64,000 nt of DNA from an uncultured Aquimarina sp. (lineage in GTDB: Bacteria; Bacteroidota; Bacteroidia; Flavobacteriales; Flavobacteriaceae): NCBI GenBank assembly GCA_947498705.1, contig CANMLW010000002.1:124001-188000 (forward strand), given 5' to 3'. Below are positions 1 to 9,539 of this stretch, in pieces. The notes beneath the pieces are model-generated. The model was given only the letters and a program-made list of their open reading frames with translations. It did no database searches and was not told the DNA's origin. The translations under genes were made by a program, and so were the position numbers. Each line of letters opens with the position of its first letter. Positions within the stretch are counted from its first letter, which is position 1.

Positions 1-327
1 AATGCCAGCTTCATTAAAAACAGGAACACATAAGGTGGATTTTGTTATAAACCTTAGTTGTTCATCATAGGATTTTTCAAACAGAATATTTTCTCGAACA
101 TTGTTTTCGATAATAGCACTTTCCTGCTCAAACATAGTCCCTACAATTCCTTTACCAACAGGTACAGAAATTATAATATTGTCAATACCCTGAGCAACCA
201 GGCTTTCTAGAGTCGATTTTTCTTTATTTAATAAAAAAAAGGTACTGCGCTCTACTTGTAAAATAGTAGAGATCTGCTCCAAAAGAGTATTAACTTCTTG
301 TAGTATTTTCTTGTTGACAGTGATCAT
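1..327 (-). CDS. GAF-domain protein, N-terminal part (runs off left edge)
   Basis: The minus-strand frame opens with ATG at 327-325, which overlaps the TGA stop of the upstream gene (ATGA), so the two are translationally coupled. It stays open to the window edge (109 codons). The product starts MITVNKKILQEVNTLLEQIS and reads as a GAF fold: an amphipathic first helix, a beta-rich core with FFLLNKEKSTLESLVAQG, the typical VPVGKGIVGTMF segment, a helix with IIENNVREN, then STLCVPVFNE. GAF domains bind small ligands such as cyclic nucleotides or mediate dimerisation. The output domain lies outside the window, so it could be a kinase, phosphodiesterase, cyclase or phosphatase. As the last visible gene of the NHLM export operon it may sense a state connected with secretion; that is inference. 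It is too short at the edge for standard ORF listing but is clearly a real gene. Confidence 0.8.
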   Translation of the reverse strand, partial: MITVNKKILQEVNTLLEQISTILQVERSTFFLLNKEKSTLESLVAQGIDNIIISVPVGKGIVGTMFEQESAIIENNVRENILFEKSYDEQLRFITKSTLCVPVFNEAGI

Positions 328-1478
328 AGAGCAAGTTCATTTTCCTTACTTTTATAGTGTGCTATCAAGTTTTGAAAACCTTTGGGAGATGCCATAGTAA
401 TTAGATCCAATTCACAAATACAAATGATTCGTTTTAATTGATCTTTTGATGTTGTTATAGGACCAAGTGACTTATCAAATTCTGAGATATTATCTGCAAT
501 TTTTTTAACCAATTTGAGTAATACCTCGAAGGCTTCTGTTGATAAGCCTTTATCGCTGAGATAATTTTCTAAACGCCCTCCTTTTCTGTATTGTGGATAG
601 TTTTCTAACCCAAGAAAATACAAGAACCATTCTTTATTAAATTGCCCTAATACTTTTGTAATACCTGCATAATCGGCAATTATTTCATCATGTATATTAT
701 TGGCCATTTGACCAAAATACTTTAGGGTAAAAAGATGAGCACATTCATGTTCTAATCGTATTTGCAAAGAATAATCTATCCATTGTGTTAAGGGAAGGTT
801 CATATTTTTTGCAGTAGTATTACTATAAGGTTTTGTACTTAAAACAATGATCTTATCCTTATATAGTTTTGGGTGTGGCAGGATATATTCTTTGAAATAA
901 GATCCCCAACTTTCAAAAGGATTTGATTGTTGCCATTCTTTTTTTAATCGATGAATTCGATCCCAGTTGTTAATACCATTGATAATAGCAGCCCCCATCG
1001 ATTTTGGAAGATGTTCCGGTTCGTTTTTGCATGAAAGCGCTTGTATGACTGCACAAAAATCTTGTTCATCAGGAATAATTAAGACGGGTATTTTACCTAC
1101 CAGGCTTTGATGAATCCACAAGCGAATAGCTTTTGGGTTATTTAACACCAATCCACTTGCCGCTTTCATGGTTTCTGTAGACACACCTTTTAGTGTTGCA
1201 TTTCTATAGGCCTCTGTAACACTTATATTTTTTTCTATCGGAAACTGTAACTGTACCAAATATTTTTTTAGTGTTTCAAAAACCCCTATAGTATCAGACT
1301 CTTTATGATAAGCCTCCCATGTGATACTATAGGGTTCTTCATCGCAACAATCGTAATTGGATGAATTGATATTTTTTGTAGAAAACTTGTTCTTTGAATA
1401 GGCAAGTAGTTCTGAAATTATATTTTCATTGCTGGTATATGCTTTAAGCAGTGAATATCTGATGTTGTCATCTGTCAT
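324..1478 (-). CDS. Zincin-like HExxH protein of the NHLM export operon
   Basis: 384 residues, no signal peptide or membrane helix seen, so probably cytoplasmic. The most telling feature is H244-E-C-A-H248 followed by E265-x3-D269 (DEIIAD), which resembles the HExxH...ExxxD arrangement of gluzincin metallopeptidases. A Trp- and Pro-rich central region precedes it and a helical C-terminus follows. I do not recognise a characterised family; I believe related uncharacterised proteins occur beside NHLM exporters (possibly the family catalogued as DUF7005), but cannot confirm this. The gene starts 5 bp after the stop of the second NHLM ABC transporter and overlaps the GAF gene by ATGA, so it belongs to the export operon. 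A role in trimming leader peptides or exported products is a reasonable hypothesis; a structural HExxH without catalysis is the alternative. Confidence 0.7.
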   Translation of the reverse strand: MTDDNIRYSLLKAYTSNENIISELLAYSKNKFSTKNINSSNYDCCDEEPYSITWEAYHKESDTIGVFETLKKYLVQLQFPIEKNISVTEAYRNATLKGVSTETMKAASGLVLNNPKAIRLWIHQSLVGKIPVLIIPDEQDFCAVIQALSCKNEPEHLPKSMGAAIINGINNWDRIHRLKKEWQQSNPFESWGSYFKEYILPHPKLYKDKIIVLSTKPYSNTTAKNMNLPLTQWIDYSLQIRLEHECAHLFTLKYFGQMANNIHDEIIADYAGITKVLGQFNKEWFLYFLGLENYPQYRKGGRLENYLSDKGLSTEAFEVLLKLVKKIADNISEFDKSLGPITTSKDQLKRIICICELDLITMASPKGFQNLIAHYKSKENELAL

Positions 1479-1483
1479 GTTAT

Positions 1484-4399
1484 TTATGCAATTTGTCGTT
1501 TAGCCAGATTGTAGAATACACCATTCATTTTCATAAGTTCGTTATAGGTTCCTGATTCTACAATAGTTCCTTTATCCATCACATAAATACGATCTGCATT
1601 CATAACCGTACTTAATCGATGTGCAATTACGATTCTGGTAGCTTGTAATTTATCCAGGCTTTCTGCAACGATATTTTGCGTTCTATTATCTAATGCGCTG
1701 GTGGCTTCGTCCATATATAATAATCTTGGCTTATGAGCAATGGCTCTAGCGATCATGAGTCGTTGTCGTTGTCCTCCAGAAAAAGTTCCTGCTCCTTCAC
1801 TAATCACGGTATGCATCTCCATAGGCATTTGTTTGATATCTTCTTCCATACCAGCCATACGTGCTGCTTCCCATGCGTCTTCTAAGGTTAACTCAGAATT
1901 ACCTACAATGTTTTTAAGAATACTTCCAGACATCAGGGCTCCGTTTTGCAGTACCACCCCAATTTGTCGTCGCACCAAATCTTTATTCATTGCGTCATAA
2001 GCCTGACCATCATAATATACCGACCCTAATTCGGGTTCTTCAAAGCCTAGTAACAATCTCATTACGGTAGATTTTCCTGAGCCCGAGGTACCCACAAAGG
2101 CAACCATTTCTCCTGGTTTGATACGAAATGATACATCTTTTAGTATTAATGGCTGATCTTCGTGATATCTAAAAGAAACAGAGTTCATTTCTATTTCTCC
2201 AGATAGCTCACCAGGATCAGTACTACCCTCTGATGATTCTGGTGTCTCTTCTAAAATAGGTTTTACTCTTTCATAAAGCGTTACCATATTAAGAGAAGAG
2301 ATTAATGCCAAACTCATTTTTAAACAGTCTCCTAAAAACTGATTAAAAGCACTTATAAAAGCCATAAACGCACCAACAGAAATGATACCTGTAGTTTTAT
2401 CTGCCGTGGTTATCATGTAATAGATAAAGGAGAAAAAGAAAATATTGGTGAATAAGGGATATGAACTGTTAAATATTTCAACATAATTTTGGTAACTACC
2501 CGATTGAAATCCTAGTTTCTTTAGTTTCGAGAATCGATCTGCCCAAAGTGTAAATATTCTCTTTTCTGCACCGGTGATTCTAATTTTATTAATACCAGAT
2601 AAAAACTCGAATAAAAACCCTTGTAACTCTCCTTGGGTGTCTGCAATTTGTCGATCGTATTTCAATTTTAGCCATCCCATAAAGGTAATAAATAGTACAG
2701 CCAATACTGCTAATCCAATTCCTACCCAGGCAAGACTAGGTTGATAGTAAAAGAGTAGCCCTAAATTAACAAATGAAAAAGCTCCGCTTAATACGGCAGT
2801 TAATACGGTATTTGATAATATTTGTTTGATGCTGTTGATACTTAAAGTACGATTGGTTAAATCTCCAGCTGTAAATTTTTTATAAAAAGATACCGGTAAG
2901 CGAAGTAAATGATCCATGACTCCTGCTTGTAGATTAATGCTGGATTTTGTTTCGACCCTCATTTGTAAAACGCCACGTACCAATTGTAAACCGGCAGTAA
3001 CGATGCCGATCATAATCAATATGATAAATACTTCGGCAAGCAATGATTTATCGGCAGTAGGAATTACATCGTCAAACAATATACCCGACATCACAGGTAT
3101 TAATAAACCTATAAGACTACCTGCAAGTGCTGCTATAATTAAGAATTTTGCATCTATTTTCACTCCCTTTATTGCAAAATTCCATATTTTTTTAACAGAT
3201 GTCATTGGGCTATTAAAACTGTAAAAGAACATATACCCGATAGGGTCTAAGGTCTCTGCAATTTCGTTGGTAACCACTTTTTCTTCACCTGTTTTAGGAT
3301 CTTTTAAGAGATAGGTTTGAGTGTCTTTTTGAATTAAGGCTACAGGAGTTTTTTCTTCTTTTAAAAAGGCTAATAAATGCCCGTTTTCTTCTTTCCACCA
3401 AACTCCTCTCAAGATTATTTTTCGTACCCTGATATTTGATGCTTGTGCAATGGCATGTAGCTGATTTTTGGTGTTATCACTATAACTATCCAAAAATTTT
3501 GGAGCTTCGAAGGTAAACCCTGCTGCATCTCCTATAATTTGACAAGTATTAAAAAGATGGTGATCATCCTCGGCAACATTAGATAATGAGGAGACAGTAT
3601 CTTTTTTAGAAGAATTATCTGTAACAATGGATCTTAATTTCCCCAGAGACGCAGTTAATTTTTTCTCCTCAGAGTTTACTTTCTCTGTAATGCGAATTCT
3701 TTCTTCAGATTTATGGTGCTGGATATTGGCGATGAGCTTTTGGTACAAATACTTCTGAAGATTTTGTAAAGACAACATAAAGTAAACCTCATCTTTAAGA
3801 ACCTCTTGAGTACCAAAAACCTCAATTTTTGTGTTGTTTTTTAGCGCTTTTATCCAAAGATGATCAGATACTGCAATAGGATAGGAGTAATCTGGCGTAT
3901 TCTTATTAAAATCGGCATCACTATATTTTGCAACTTCTCCTTCTTTTACAAGACACCAAACCAATCCTTTATAGGGGTATGCAATTTCGTTTTCTTTTAA
4001 TGAGATTTCCTCATTTCCATTTAGTGCTTTATAGATTCTGGGGATGCTTGTTTGATGCAATGCATTTACTGTTTTAAGCACCCATTTGTCGATAAGTTGC
4101 TTTAGAAACGTATGGTTGATATCAACTAATTTATTTTTGTTGATGGCCATGAGTGTTGCTTTAGCACTTACCGCAATTAACTTGGTTCCAGGCCCCGTAG
4201 GCTGTGTTTGCAAACTAAAAAGAAGCTCGCCTTGTTTGGCTCTGTATAGATGTTTTAAAGTACTTTTAGGTTCACCATCTTCTCCAACAGTAGCATGATA
4301 GATATCTACGCTACCAGAAGTGATCATCCAAAACCTATCAAAATTGTCAAGAACAATAGATTTGTTAACTCCTAAGTGTATTTTTTCTTTTTCGAACAT
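1484..4399 (-). CDS. NHLM peptide-export ABC transporter, second subunit (no peptidase)
   Basis: 971 residues. The first ~120 residues resemble a cyclic-nucleotide-binding fold (ITSGSVDIYHATV, GELLFSLQTQP), and a long linker region follows. Residues ~400-720 form an ABC exporter membrane domain with several hydrophobic helices. The C-terminal ATPase has Walker A GTSGSGKST (~770), signature FSGGQRQR (~873), Walker B LLYMDEAT (~893) and the H-loop IVIAHRLST. This long layout matches the second ABC protein of NHLM bacteriocin export systems (the TIGR03797-type family). It should pair with the C39-peptidase ABC protein encoded 14 bp upstream to form a heterodimeric inner-membrane exporter for NHLP-leader peptides. 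No C39 peptidase domain is present here, as expected for this partner. Confidence 0.93.
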   Translation of the reverse strand: MFEKEKIHLGVNKSIVLDNFDRFWMITSGSVDIYHATVGEDGEPKSTLKHLYRAKQGELLFSLQTQPTGPGTKLIAVSAKATLMAINKNKLVDINHTFLKQLIDKWVLKTVNALHQTSIPRIYKALNGNEEISLKENEIAYPYKGLVWCLVKEGEVAKYSDADFNKNTPDYSYPIAVSDHLWIKALKNNTKIEVFGTQEVLKDEVYFMLSLQNLQKYLYQKLIANIQHHKSEERIRITEKVNSEEKKLTASLGKLRSIVTDNSSKKDTVSSLSNVAEDDHHLFNTCQIIGDAAGFTFEAPKFLDSYSDNTKNQLHAIAQASNIRVRKIILRGVWWKEENGHLLAFLKEEKTPVALIQKDTQTYLLKDPKTGEEKVVTNEIAETLDPIGYMFFYSFNSPMTSVKKIWNFAIKGVKIDAKFLIIAALAGSLIGLLIPVMSGILFDDVIPTADKSLLAEVFIILIMIGIVTAGLQLVRGVLQMRVETKSSINLQAGVMDHLLRLPVSFYKKFTAGDLTNRTLSINSIKQILSNTVLTAVLSGAFSFVNLGLLFYYQPSLAWVGIGLAVLAVLFITFMGWLKLKYDRQIADTQGELQGFLFEFLSGINKIRITGAEKRIFTLWADRFSKLKKLGFQSGSYQNYVEIFNSSYPLFTNIFFFSFIYYMITTADKTTGIISVGAFMAFISAFNQFLGDCLKMSLALISSLNMVTLYERVKPILEETPESSEGSTDPGELSGEIEMNSVSFRYHEDQPLILKDVSFRIKPGEMVAFVGTSGSGKSTVMRLLLGFEEPELGSVYYDGQAYDAMNKDLVRRQIGVVLQNGALMSGSILKNIVGNSELTLEDAWEAARMAGMEEDIKQMPMEMHTVISEGAGTFSGGQRQRLMIARAIAHKPRLLYMDEATSALDNRTQNIVAESLDKLQATRIVIAHRLSTVMNADRIYVMDKGTIVESGTYNELMKMNGVFYNLAKRQIA

Positions 4400-4413
4400 G
4401 CCCTTCTAATTTT

Positions 4414-6651
4414 TTATTTTGCGTCAATTAATTTTGTATAAACCCCTTTCATTGCGAGAAGTTCTTCATGAGTCCCTCGTTCTACAATTTTTCCGAATTG
4501 CATTACAATAATTTCATCACAGTCAAGGATGGTACTAAGCCTATGTGCTACAATCAAACAGGTACAACCTCTTTTTTTGATATTATCCATGACTGTTTTT
4601 TCTGATTTTGGATCCAAAGCACTAGTGGCTTCGTCCATTACCAGAATAGAAGGGTTGGTTGCCAATGCACGTGCTATTTCTAATCGCTGGCGCTGTCCCC
4701 CGCTAAAATTTGCGCCTCTTTCCATCACTTCACTTTCATATGCATTGCTTCTAGAGGATATCACATCATGAATTGCAGCATCCCGTGCCGATTGGATAAT
4801 GTTGTTTTCTGTAGCCTTATGATTCCAGAAAGAAATATTTTCTTGTATAGTTCCTTTAAACATTAATACTTCCTGATCGATCACCGCAATAGATTCTGTG
4901 AGTATGTATCTGGGTATTTCACTTCGTTGTTTACCATCAAATAAGATGTCACCTTCCCAGGGTTTATATAAACCAGATACCAGTTTTGCCACGGTAGATT
5001 TACCGCTTCCAGACCCTCCGACAAGTGCTACTCTGCTACCTGGTTTTAATTTTAGATCAAAATTTTCGATAAGTGCAGGCATCGTAGTATTGTAGCCAAA
5101 CGTCATGTTTTTTATTTCGATATACCCGGTAAGTTTATCCAACATAGGTGCTTTGTTGATCATAGCGTGTAATGCCTCGCTAGAAGGTGTCTCTTGAGTC
5201 TCTAATAATTCGTCGACTGCTTGTTCTACTTTAAACTCTTCTGAGGTTTCATAATTTAAGACATCATCGATACGTCCCATGTCTCCTTCTGTTTCCTGAA
5301 GCATACTGCCCACAGATACTAATTGATTTACAGGACGCATAAAATTGTTCATCAAATACAGAAAGGCCACCAACATTCCAAGGGTCATTTGTCCGTCCAT
5401 TACTCTCATGGCACCAAAGCCCATAATCATAGTGGTTGTTAATGACATTAGTAATGGAGGAATAATATTTAACCGAATGGTTAGCCATCCTAGTTCTTGT
5501 TGTGCATTCATAACCTTGGCCAGATATCCGGTCCAGGTGGTAAAGAAATCACTTTCTCTACCAGAAGCTTTTAAGGTTTCGATCATACTAATTCCAGAAG
5601 TAGTAGTTCCCAGAAGCTTTCCGTTTTCATTGATCATTCTTCTATTTCCATCTTTACGAGCACGAGAAACATATTGTAGGGCCAGTATATTTAGGGTAGC
5701 CATAAAAATCCCGATAAGGGTTAGGATCACATCATACGAGAACATTAATAAGGCATAAAACACTACTACAATCACATTTAAGGCAGCATTGGCCAGATCA
5801 CCACTTAGCAGTCGAGCTACTTTATCGTTTAGTGATACTCTACTACCGATCTCACTACTATATCGTTGTGTAAAGAAAGCTATAGGTAAATGAAAAATAT
5901 GCCATAAGAATTTGCTCGAGGTGGTTAGAGCCAATTTGGTTTCTAATCGTAGTAGGTAATATTGTTGTAAGTATACCAGTGCAGCATTAATGGTTAAAAT
6001 TGCACCCATTATAAGTAATAGAGGCATTACAAAACCAGAAATTCCGTTGATCAGATACTTATCAATAAAAATTTTGGTAAAAGAAGGAATGACCAATCCT
6101 GGAATTACAAGAAACAAACTAGCGAGTATAATATAAACGATACTAATTTTTGAATGAGATATACGTGTTGATAAAGACGACATGAGTCCTTTTTTCTCAT
6201 TCCCTTTTTCAAATTGCTCTTCGGGTTCAAAAGTCATGACCACCCCAGTAAAGGCATCATCAAATTCCTGATAACTTACATGGTATCTGCCCTGTGCAGG
6301 ATCATTTAAATAGACTTTATTTTTTGTGAAGCCTTCTAAAACCAGAAAGTGATTAAAGTTCCAGAAAATAATAGCTGGTACCTCTAGTTGTTTTAGTTTT
6401 TCGATAGACTTTGCATATCCTTTTGCTTTTAATCCAAAGGTTCTTGCAGCTTTAAGAATGTTGGTTGCTTTTAATCCATCTCTAGAAACACCACAAACAA
6501 TTCTCAATTTTTCTAATGGTACAAACTTGCCATAATATCCCAGAATGATACTTAGCGATGCGGCTCCACATTCTACACCTTCCATTTGTAAAACGGAAGG
6601 TGTTTTTACGGGTCGTGCTTGTTTTGGTATAATATCCTTATTCTTGTCCAT
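4414..6651 (-). CDS. NHLM peptide-export ABC transporter with C39 leader peptidase
   Basis: 745 residues from the chosen ATG at 6651. A TTG eight codons upstream keeps the frame open but lies inside the HlyD gene, so the ATG is preferred. Residues ~15-135 are a C39 papain-like peptidase with C28 (VECGAAS), H101 (FNHFLVLEG) and D117 (LNDPAQG), all present. Six or so membrane helices follow (~165-430), then an ATPase with GGSGSGKST, FSGGQRQR, ILVMDEAT and IVAHRLST. This is the PCAT architecture of NHLM systems (TIGR03796-like). It should cleave NHLP leaders after the GG motif and pump the core peptides out. The likely substrates are the two precursors at 10274-10618 and 10851-11183. It lies between the HlyD adaptor and the second ABC gene in one operon. 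Confidence 0.95.
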   Translation of the reverse strand: MDKNKDIIPKQARPVKTPSVLQMEGVECGAASLSIILGYYGKFVPLEKLRIVCGVSRDGLKATNILKAARTFGLKAKGYAKSIEKLKQLEVPAIIFWNFNHFLVLEGFTKNKVYLNDPAQGRYHVSYQEFDDAFTGVVMTFEPEEQFEKGNEKKGLMSSLSTRISHSKISIVYIILASLFLVIPGLVIPSFTKIFIDKYLINGISGFVMPLLLIMGAILTINAALVYLQQYYLLRLETKLALTTSSKFLWHIFHLPIAFFTQRYSSEIGSRVSLNDKVARLLSGDLANAALNVIVVVFYALLMFSYDVILTLIGIFMATLNILALQYVSRARKDGNRRMINENGKLLGTTTSGISMIETLKASGRESDFFTTWTGYLAKVMNAQQELGWLTIRLNIIPPLLMSLTTTMIMGFGAMRVMDGQMTLGMLVAFLYLMNNFMRPVNQLVSVGSMLQETEGDMGRIDDVLNYETSEEFKVEQAVDELLETQETPSSEALHAMINKAPMLDKLTGYIEIKNMTFGYNTTMPALIENFDLKLKPGSRVALVGGSGSGKSTVAKLVSGLYKPWEGDILFDGKQRSEIPRYILTESIAVIDQEVLMFKGTIQENISFWNHKATENNIIQSARDAAIHDVISSRSNAYESEVMERGANFSGGQRQRLEIARALATNPSILVMDEATSALDPKSEKTVMDNIKKRGCTCLIVAHRLSTILDCDEIIVMQFGKIVERGTHEELLAMKGVYTKLIDAK

Positions 6652-6661
6652 ATCGCATTTT

Positions 6662-7924
6662 TTAGTATAAATCAAAGAATTTCTTTAGCGCTGGTACAAC
6701 AATAGTTGCAGGGGGTTCTGTTCTTACAGTAATTTTTCCCATACAAGAAGTTCCTTCATTTATGGCGATATCGGGCCCTTTGGCAGAGGTCCATTTAAAC
6801 CCACTATGTGAAGTAGGATCTTTTTCAAATTCTACGTATACTTCAAAAGGAGCTCCCATAGATAACAGCCCTCGAACCAATTGATCGTTTTTTACAGAAG
6901 TCATCATTCCTTTTTGGGTTACCGGAAAATCAGAAACATATGTTACTTTTCCTTTCATAAACCCATACTCCTGCGGTTGTACAGTCGAAGGTACTACCAA
7001 AGCTTCCATTCCTACCTTTATTTTTTTACCATCTTGTGAAGGGATGTATAACACTCCGCGCAATTTATCACCACTAATATGGGATTGATTTTTTAGTTTG
7101 AACAATGGACTTCCTTGCCCAACCATGATTCCGGCATCGGTTAGTAACTCTACTACTTGTCCGTCATAAGGGCTTCTGATATTGGTTTGTATATCATAGC
7201 GCTCCATAAGATGTTTTTGTCTTCGTTCTGCCTCGGCAATTCGTTGTTTTTTAATACTAATTCGTTGCTCCAGATCAAATCCAATACTTAGTTTTTGGGT
7301 CGAAGTCTGTACGTGTTGTGCCTTCAGGTTTTCGATTGCATTTCTGGCACTTTCCATCTGTTGTTCGGTATTTACTACCTGTGATCTGGTAATAAGCCCT
7401 TGCTCTAACAGTCCGTTTTCGGTTTTAAGTTGATTTTTAAGAAAATTTAAATTCTTTTGGTTTGCTTCTATTTGTAAATCGATACTGGTACGTTTTTGCT
7501 GAATCAATTCACCTTGCAATCGCGTATCCTGATTACCGTATGACAGTAACTGTTTGAGTTCGTATTTTCTTTCTTCTAAAGAAGCGTTGATATCTTCTAA
7601 TTGTTGATGTAGCTCGGGTTGTTCGATCACAGCAATGATATCATTCTCTTTTACAGTTTCACCAAGTTCAACTTTCAACGCTACTAGTTGTCCTTGTGAC
7701 GTAGAAACTACTTCATGAATTTCTCCGCCCAGTAAAACCCCTGTTACATTAAGTTTTGTTTTTACTTTACCCATAAACGCCCATGCGATGCCAGTTCCCA
7801 GAATAATGGCAATGGTAATCATTGCGATCCAGGCTTTGGTACCCGTGATTTTTATAAGTTGATCCAGTTTTTCTGGCGTAGAAAGCTTTTCTAATGCTGC
7901 TTTTCTAAAGAATCCTGCTGCCAT
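6662..7924 (-). CDS. HlyD-family periplasmic adaptor of the NHLM exporter
   Basis: 420 residues. One membrane helix at ~32-51 (AMITIAIILGTGIAWAFMG) anchors the protein in the inner membrane. A lipoyl/barrel-sandwich segment (VLLGGEIHEVVSTSQGQLVALKVELGETVKEND) follows, then a long alpha-helical hairpin (~110-235, rich in Gln, Glu and Lys), a return lipoyl half (DIQTNIRSPYDGQVVELLTDAGIMVGQG) and beta-barrel parts. This matches the NHLM secretion protein/HlyD family (TIGR03794-like). It connects the ABC pair to the TolC-like protein encoded just upstream, spanning the periplasm. It starts 25 bp after the TolC-like gene ends, consistent with one transcript. Confidence 0.92.
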   Translation of the reverse strand: MAAGFFRKAALEKLSTPEKLDQLIKITGTKAWIAMITIAIILGTGIAWAFMGKVKTKLNVTGVLLGGEIHEVVSTSQGQLVALKVELGETVKENDIIAVIEQPELHQQLEDINASLEERKYELKQLLSYGNQDTRLQGELIQQKRTSIDLQIEANQKNLNFLKNQLKTENGLLEQGLITRSQVVNTEQQMESARNAIENLKAQHVQTSTQKLSIGFDLEQRISIKKQRIAEAERRQKHLMERYDIQTNIRSPYDGQVVELLTDAGIMVGQGSPLFKLKNQSHISGDKLRGVLYIPSQDGKKIKVGMEALVVPSTVQPQEYGFMKGKVTYVSDFPVTQKGMMTSVKNDQLVRGLLSMGAPFEVYVEFEKDPTSHSGFKWTSAKGPDIAINEGTSCMGKITVRTEPPATIVVPALKKFFDLY

Positions 7925-7949
7925 GATTATAATGTTTTTATATTAATGA

Positions 7950-9527
7950 TTAAAAGTTTGGTGTGGTATAGTATATGTCTTTGGTAATCGATGAAAGCAC
8001 CAGTTTGTTTTCATTCATGGTAATGAGTGTCCCCGTCTCATGTCTGATAGTAATAATTGCCGACGCAAATAGTTGTTGTGCTTGTAAATACTCTAATTGT
8101 GCAAATGTTAATCGTTCCTGAAACAGAATTAAATTTAGAAGCGTAGTTAATCCATTTTGAAACTTAACTTGTTCATTGTCAAATACATTTTGATAATATC
8201 CCAAAGTCTCTTCTGCTTTTTGAAGTATTAAAACACTATTTTTTAGGTTATTAAGAGCAATACTTACATTCAAATCGATATTTCTACCCAGGTTATTGGT
8301 TGCTATTTCCTGATCGGTAACGGCTGTTTTATTTTGTAAAAATGTACCTCTTGCCAGATTATTGCTAAACGGAAAACTAAGATTAAGCCTGGCACCAATG
8401 GTATAATTTCTCCCTTCTGTATTGCTTAAAGAGTTAAATGCTTTTTGTACTCCATTACCCATGTTCATACCTCCGTAGGATACAAACCCTGTTAGATCCA
8501 GTTGAGGTTTACGATTATTCGATGCGAGATCTAATCTAAGCTCGAGTGCCTCTAGTTGTTTTTCAAAAGCCTTTAGGTCTTTTCTATTTTCTTTAGCAAG
8601 GTTGATAAAGGGGGTTGCTGTAATACTTTCATCAAATCCAGAAGTAGTGATGGCCGGAAATTCGTTGGTAGGAATACCAATTTGCTGACTTTCTTTTTCG
8701 TCAAGTCCAATGGCTCTACTTAAGTTAACTCTTGCGTTGTATAGGTTTTGTTCGGCTACTCGGGTTTGTCTTTCCTGGTTGGCTAGATCTGCCATTATTT
8801 GGATGAGGTCTCCGGCAGGTTTTTTATCGGCTTTTACCAATTCTTGGGTAATGCGTAACACATTACTTACTCGCTCTTCGTTCTGTTTAAAAATTTCCAG
8901 GTTTTTATAGGCAGTCAGATATTGCCAGTACGCAATACCCATTTGTAAAAGTTCGAATGACGTGGTAAGTTCAAAATTATGTTGGATACTTTCTACCTGT
9001 AAGGAAGAAGATTTTTCTAATGCCGTTGTTATTTTTAACCCTCTTCCTCTTAGTAAGGGTTGTGTAAGCGAAAAAGTAGATGTTACTGTATGATCTGATA
9101 TAAATTCACCAACATTTTGATTAAAACTGTTTATAGGAAAATTGTCTGATAATTGAGAATAATCTACACTTATGTTGGCACTTAATCCTGTTCGAAATTT
9201 TCGTTGTACTCCTAATGAAAAACCGGTATTTCTGGTTTCAATAAAATCATCATTCCCCAGTATGCTATTTCTAGGATCTACATCAAAAAGATTGGCTCTC
9301 CTATTACTAAGAGATAATCCAGAAGAGAATTGATAATCAAAAGTACCGCGCTGAATTTGAAAACTAGCTTCAGAATTATCGATCTGCAGGTTGTTTCTCT
9401 TTACGATTGGACTTTTATCAAAAGTAAGTCTGGATAGTTGAATAAGATCTCCCTCGATAACGGATTGTCCAAATGTGCAAAACGTATATAGGAATGTAAT
9501 ACTGTAGAAAAATATTTTAAGGTTCAT
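7950..9527 (-). CDS. TolC-family outer-membrane channel
   Basis: 525 residues. A signal peptide of about 20 residues (hydrophobic core FFYSITFLYTFCTFG, cleavage near GQS) precedes two outer-membrane-factor repeats. Typical segments are SFSLGVQR-type beta strands, FSLTQPLLRG at the first channel strand, and long helices with LQVESIQHNFELTTS and AEETLGYYQNVFDNEQVKFQNG. The protein should form the trimeric exit duct in the outer membrane for peptides pumped by the ABC pair. Its position between the cyclic-nucleotide-fold gene and the HlyD gene makes the operon a complete type 1 secretion line (ABC, adaptor, outer-membrane channel). Confidence 0.92.
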   Translation of the reverse strand: MNLKIFFYSITFLYTFCTFGQSVIEGDLIQLSRLTFDKSPIVKRNNLQIDNSEASFQIQRGTFDYQFSSGLSLSNRRANLFDVDPRNSILGNDDFIETRNTGFSLGVQRKFRTGLSANISVDYSQLSDNFPINSFNQNVGEFISDHTVTSTFSLTQPLLRGRGLKITTALEKSSSLQVESIQHNFELTTSFELLQMGIAYWQYLTAYKNLEIFKQNEERVSNVLRITQELVKADKKPAGDLIQIMADLANQERQTRVAEQNLYNARVNLSRAIGLDEKESQQIGIPTNEFPAITTSGFDESITATPFINLAKENRKDLKAFEKQLEALELRLDLASNNRKPQLDLTGFVSYGGMNMGNGVQKAFNSLSNTEGRNYTIGARLNLSFPFSNNLARGTFLQNKTAVTDQEIATNNLGRNIDLNVSIALNNLKNSVLILQKAEETLGYYQNVFDNEQVKFQNGLTTLLNLILFQERLTFAQLEYLQAQQLFASAIITIRHETGTLITMNENKLVLSSITKDIYYTTPNF

Positions 9528-9539
9528 TATAAAGATAGA

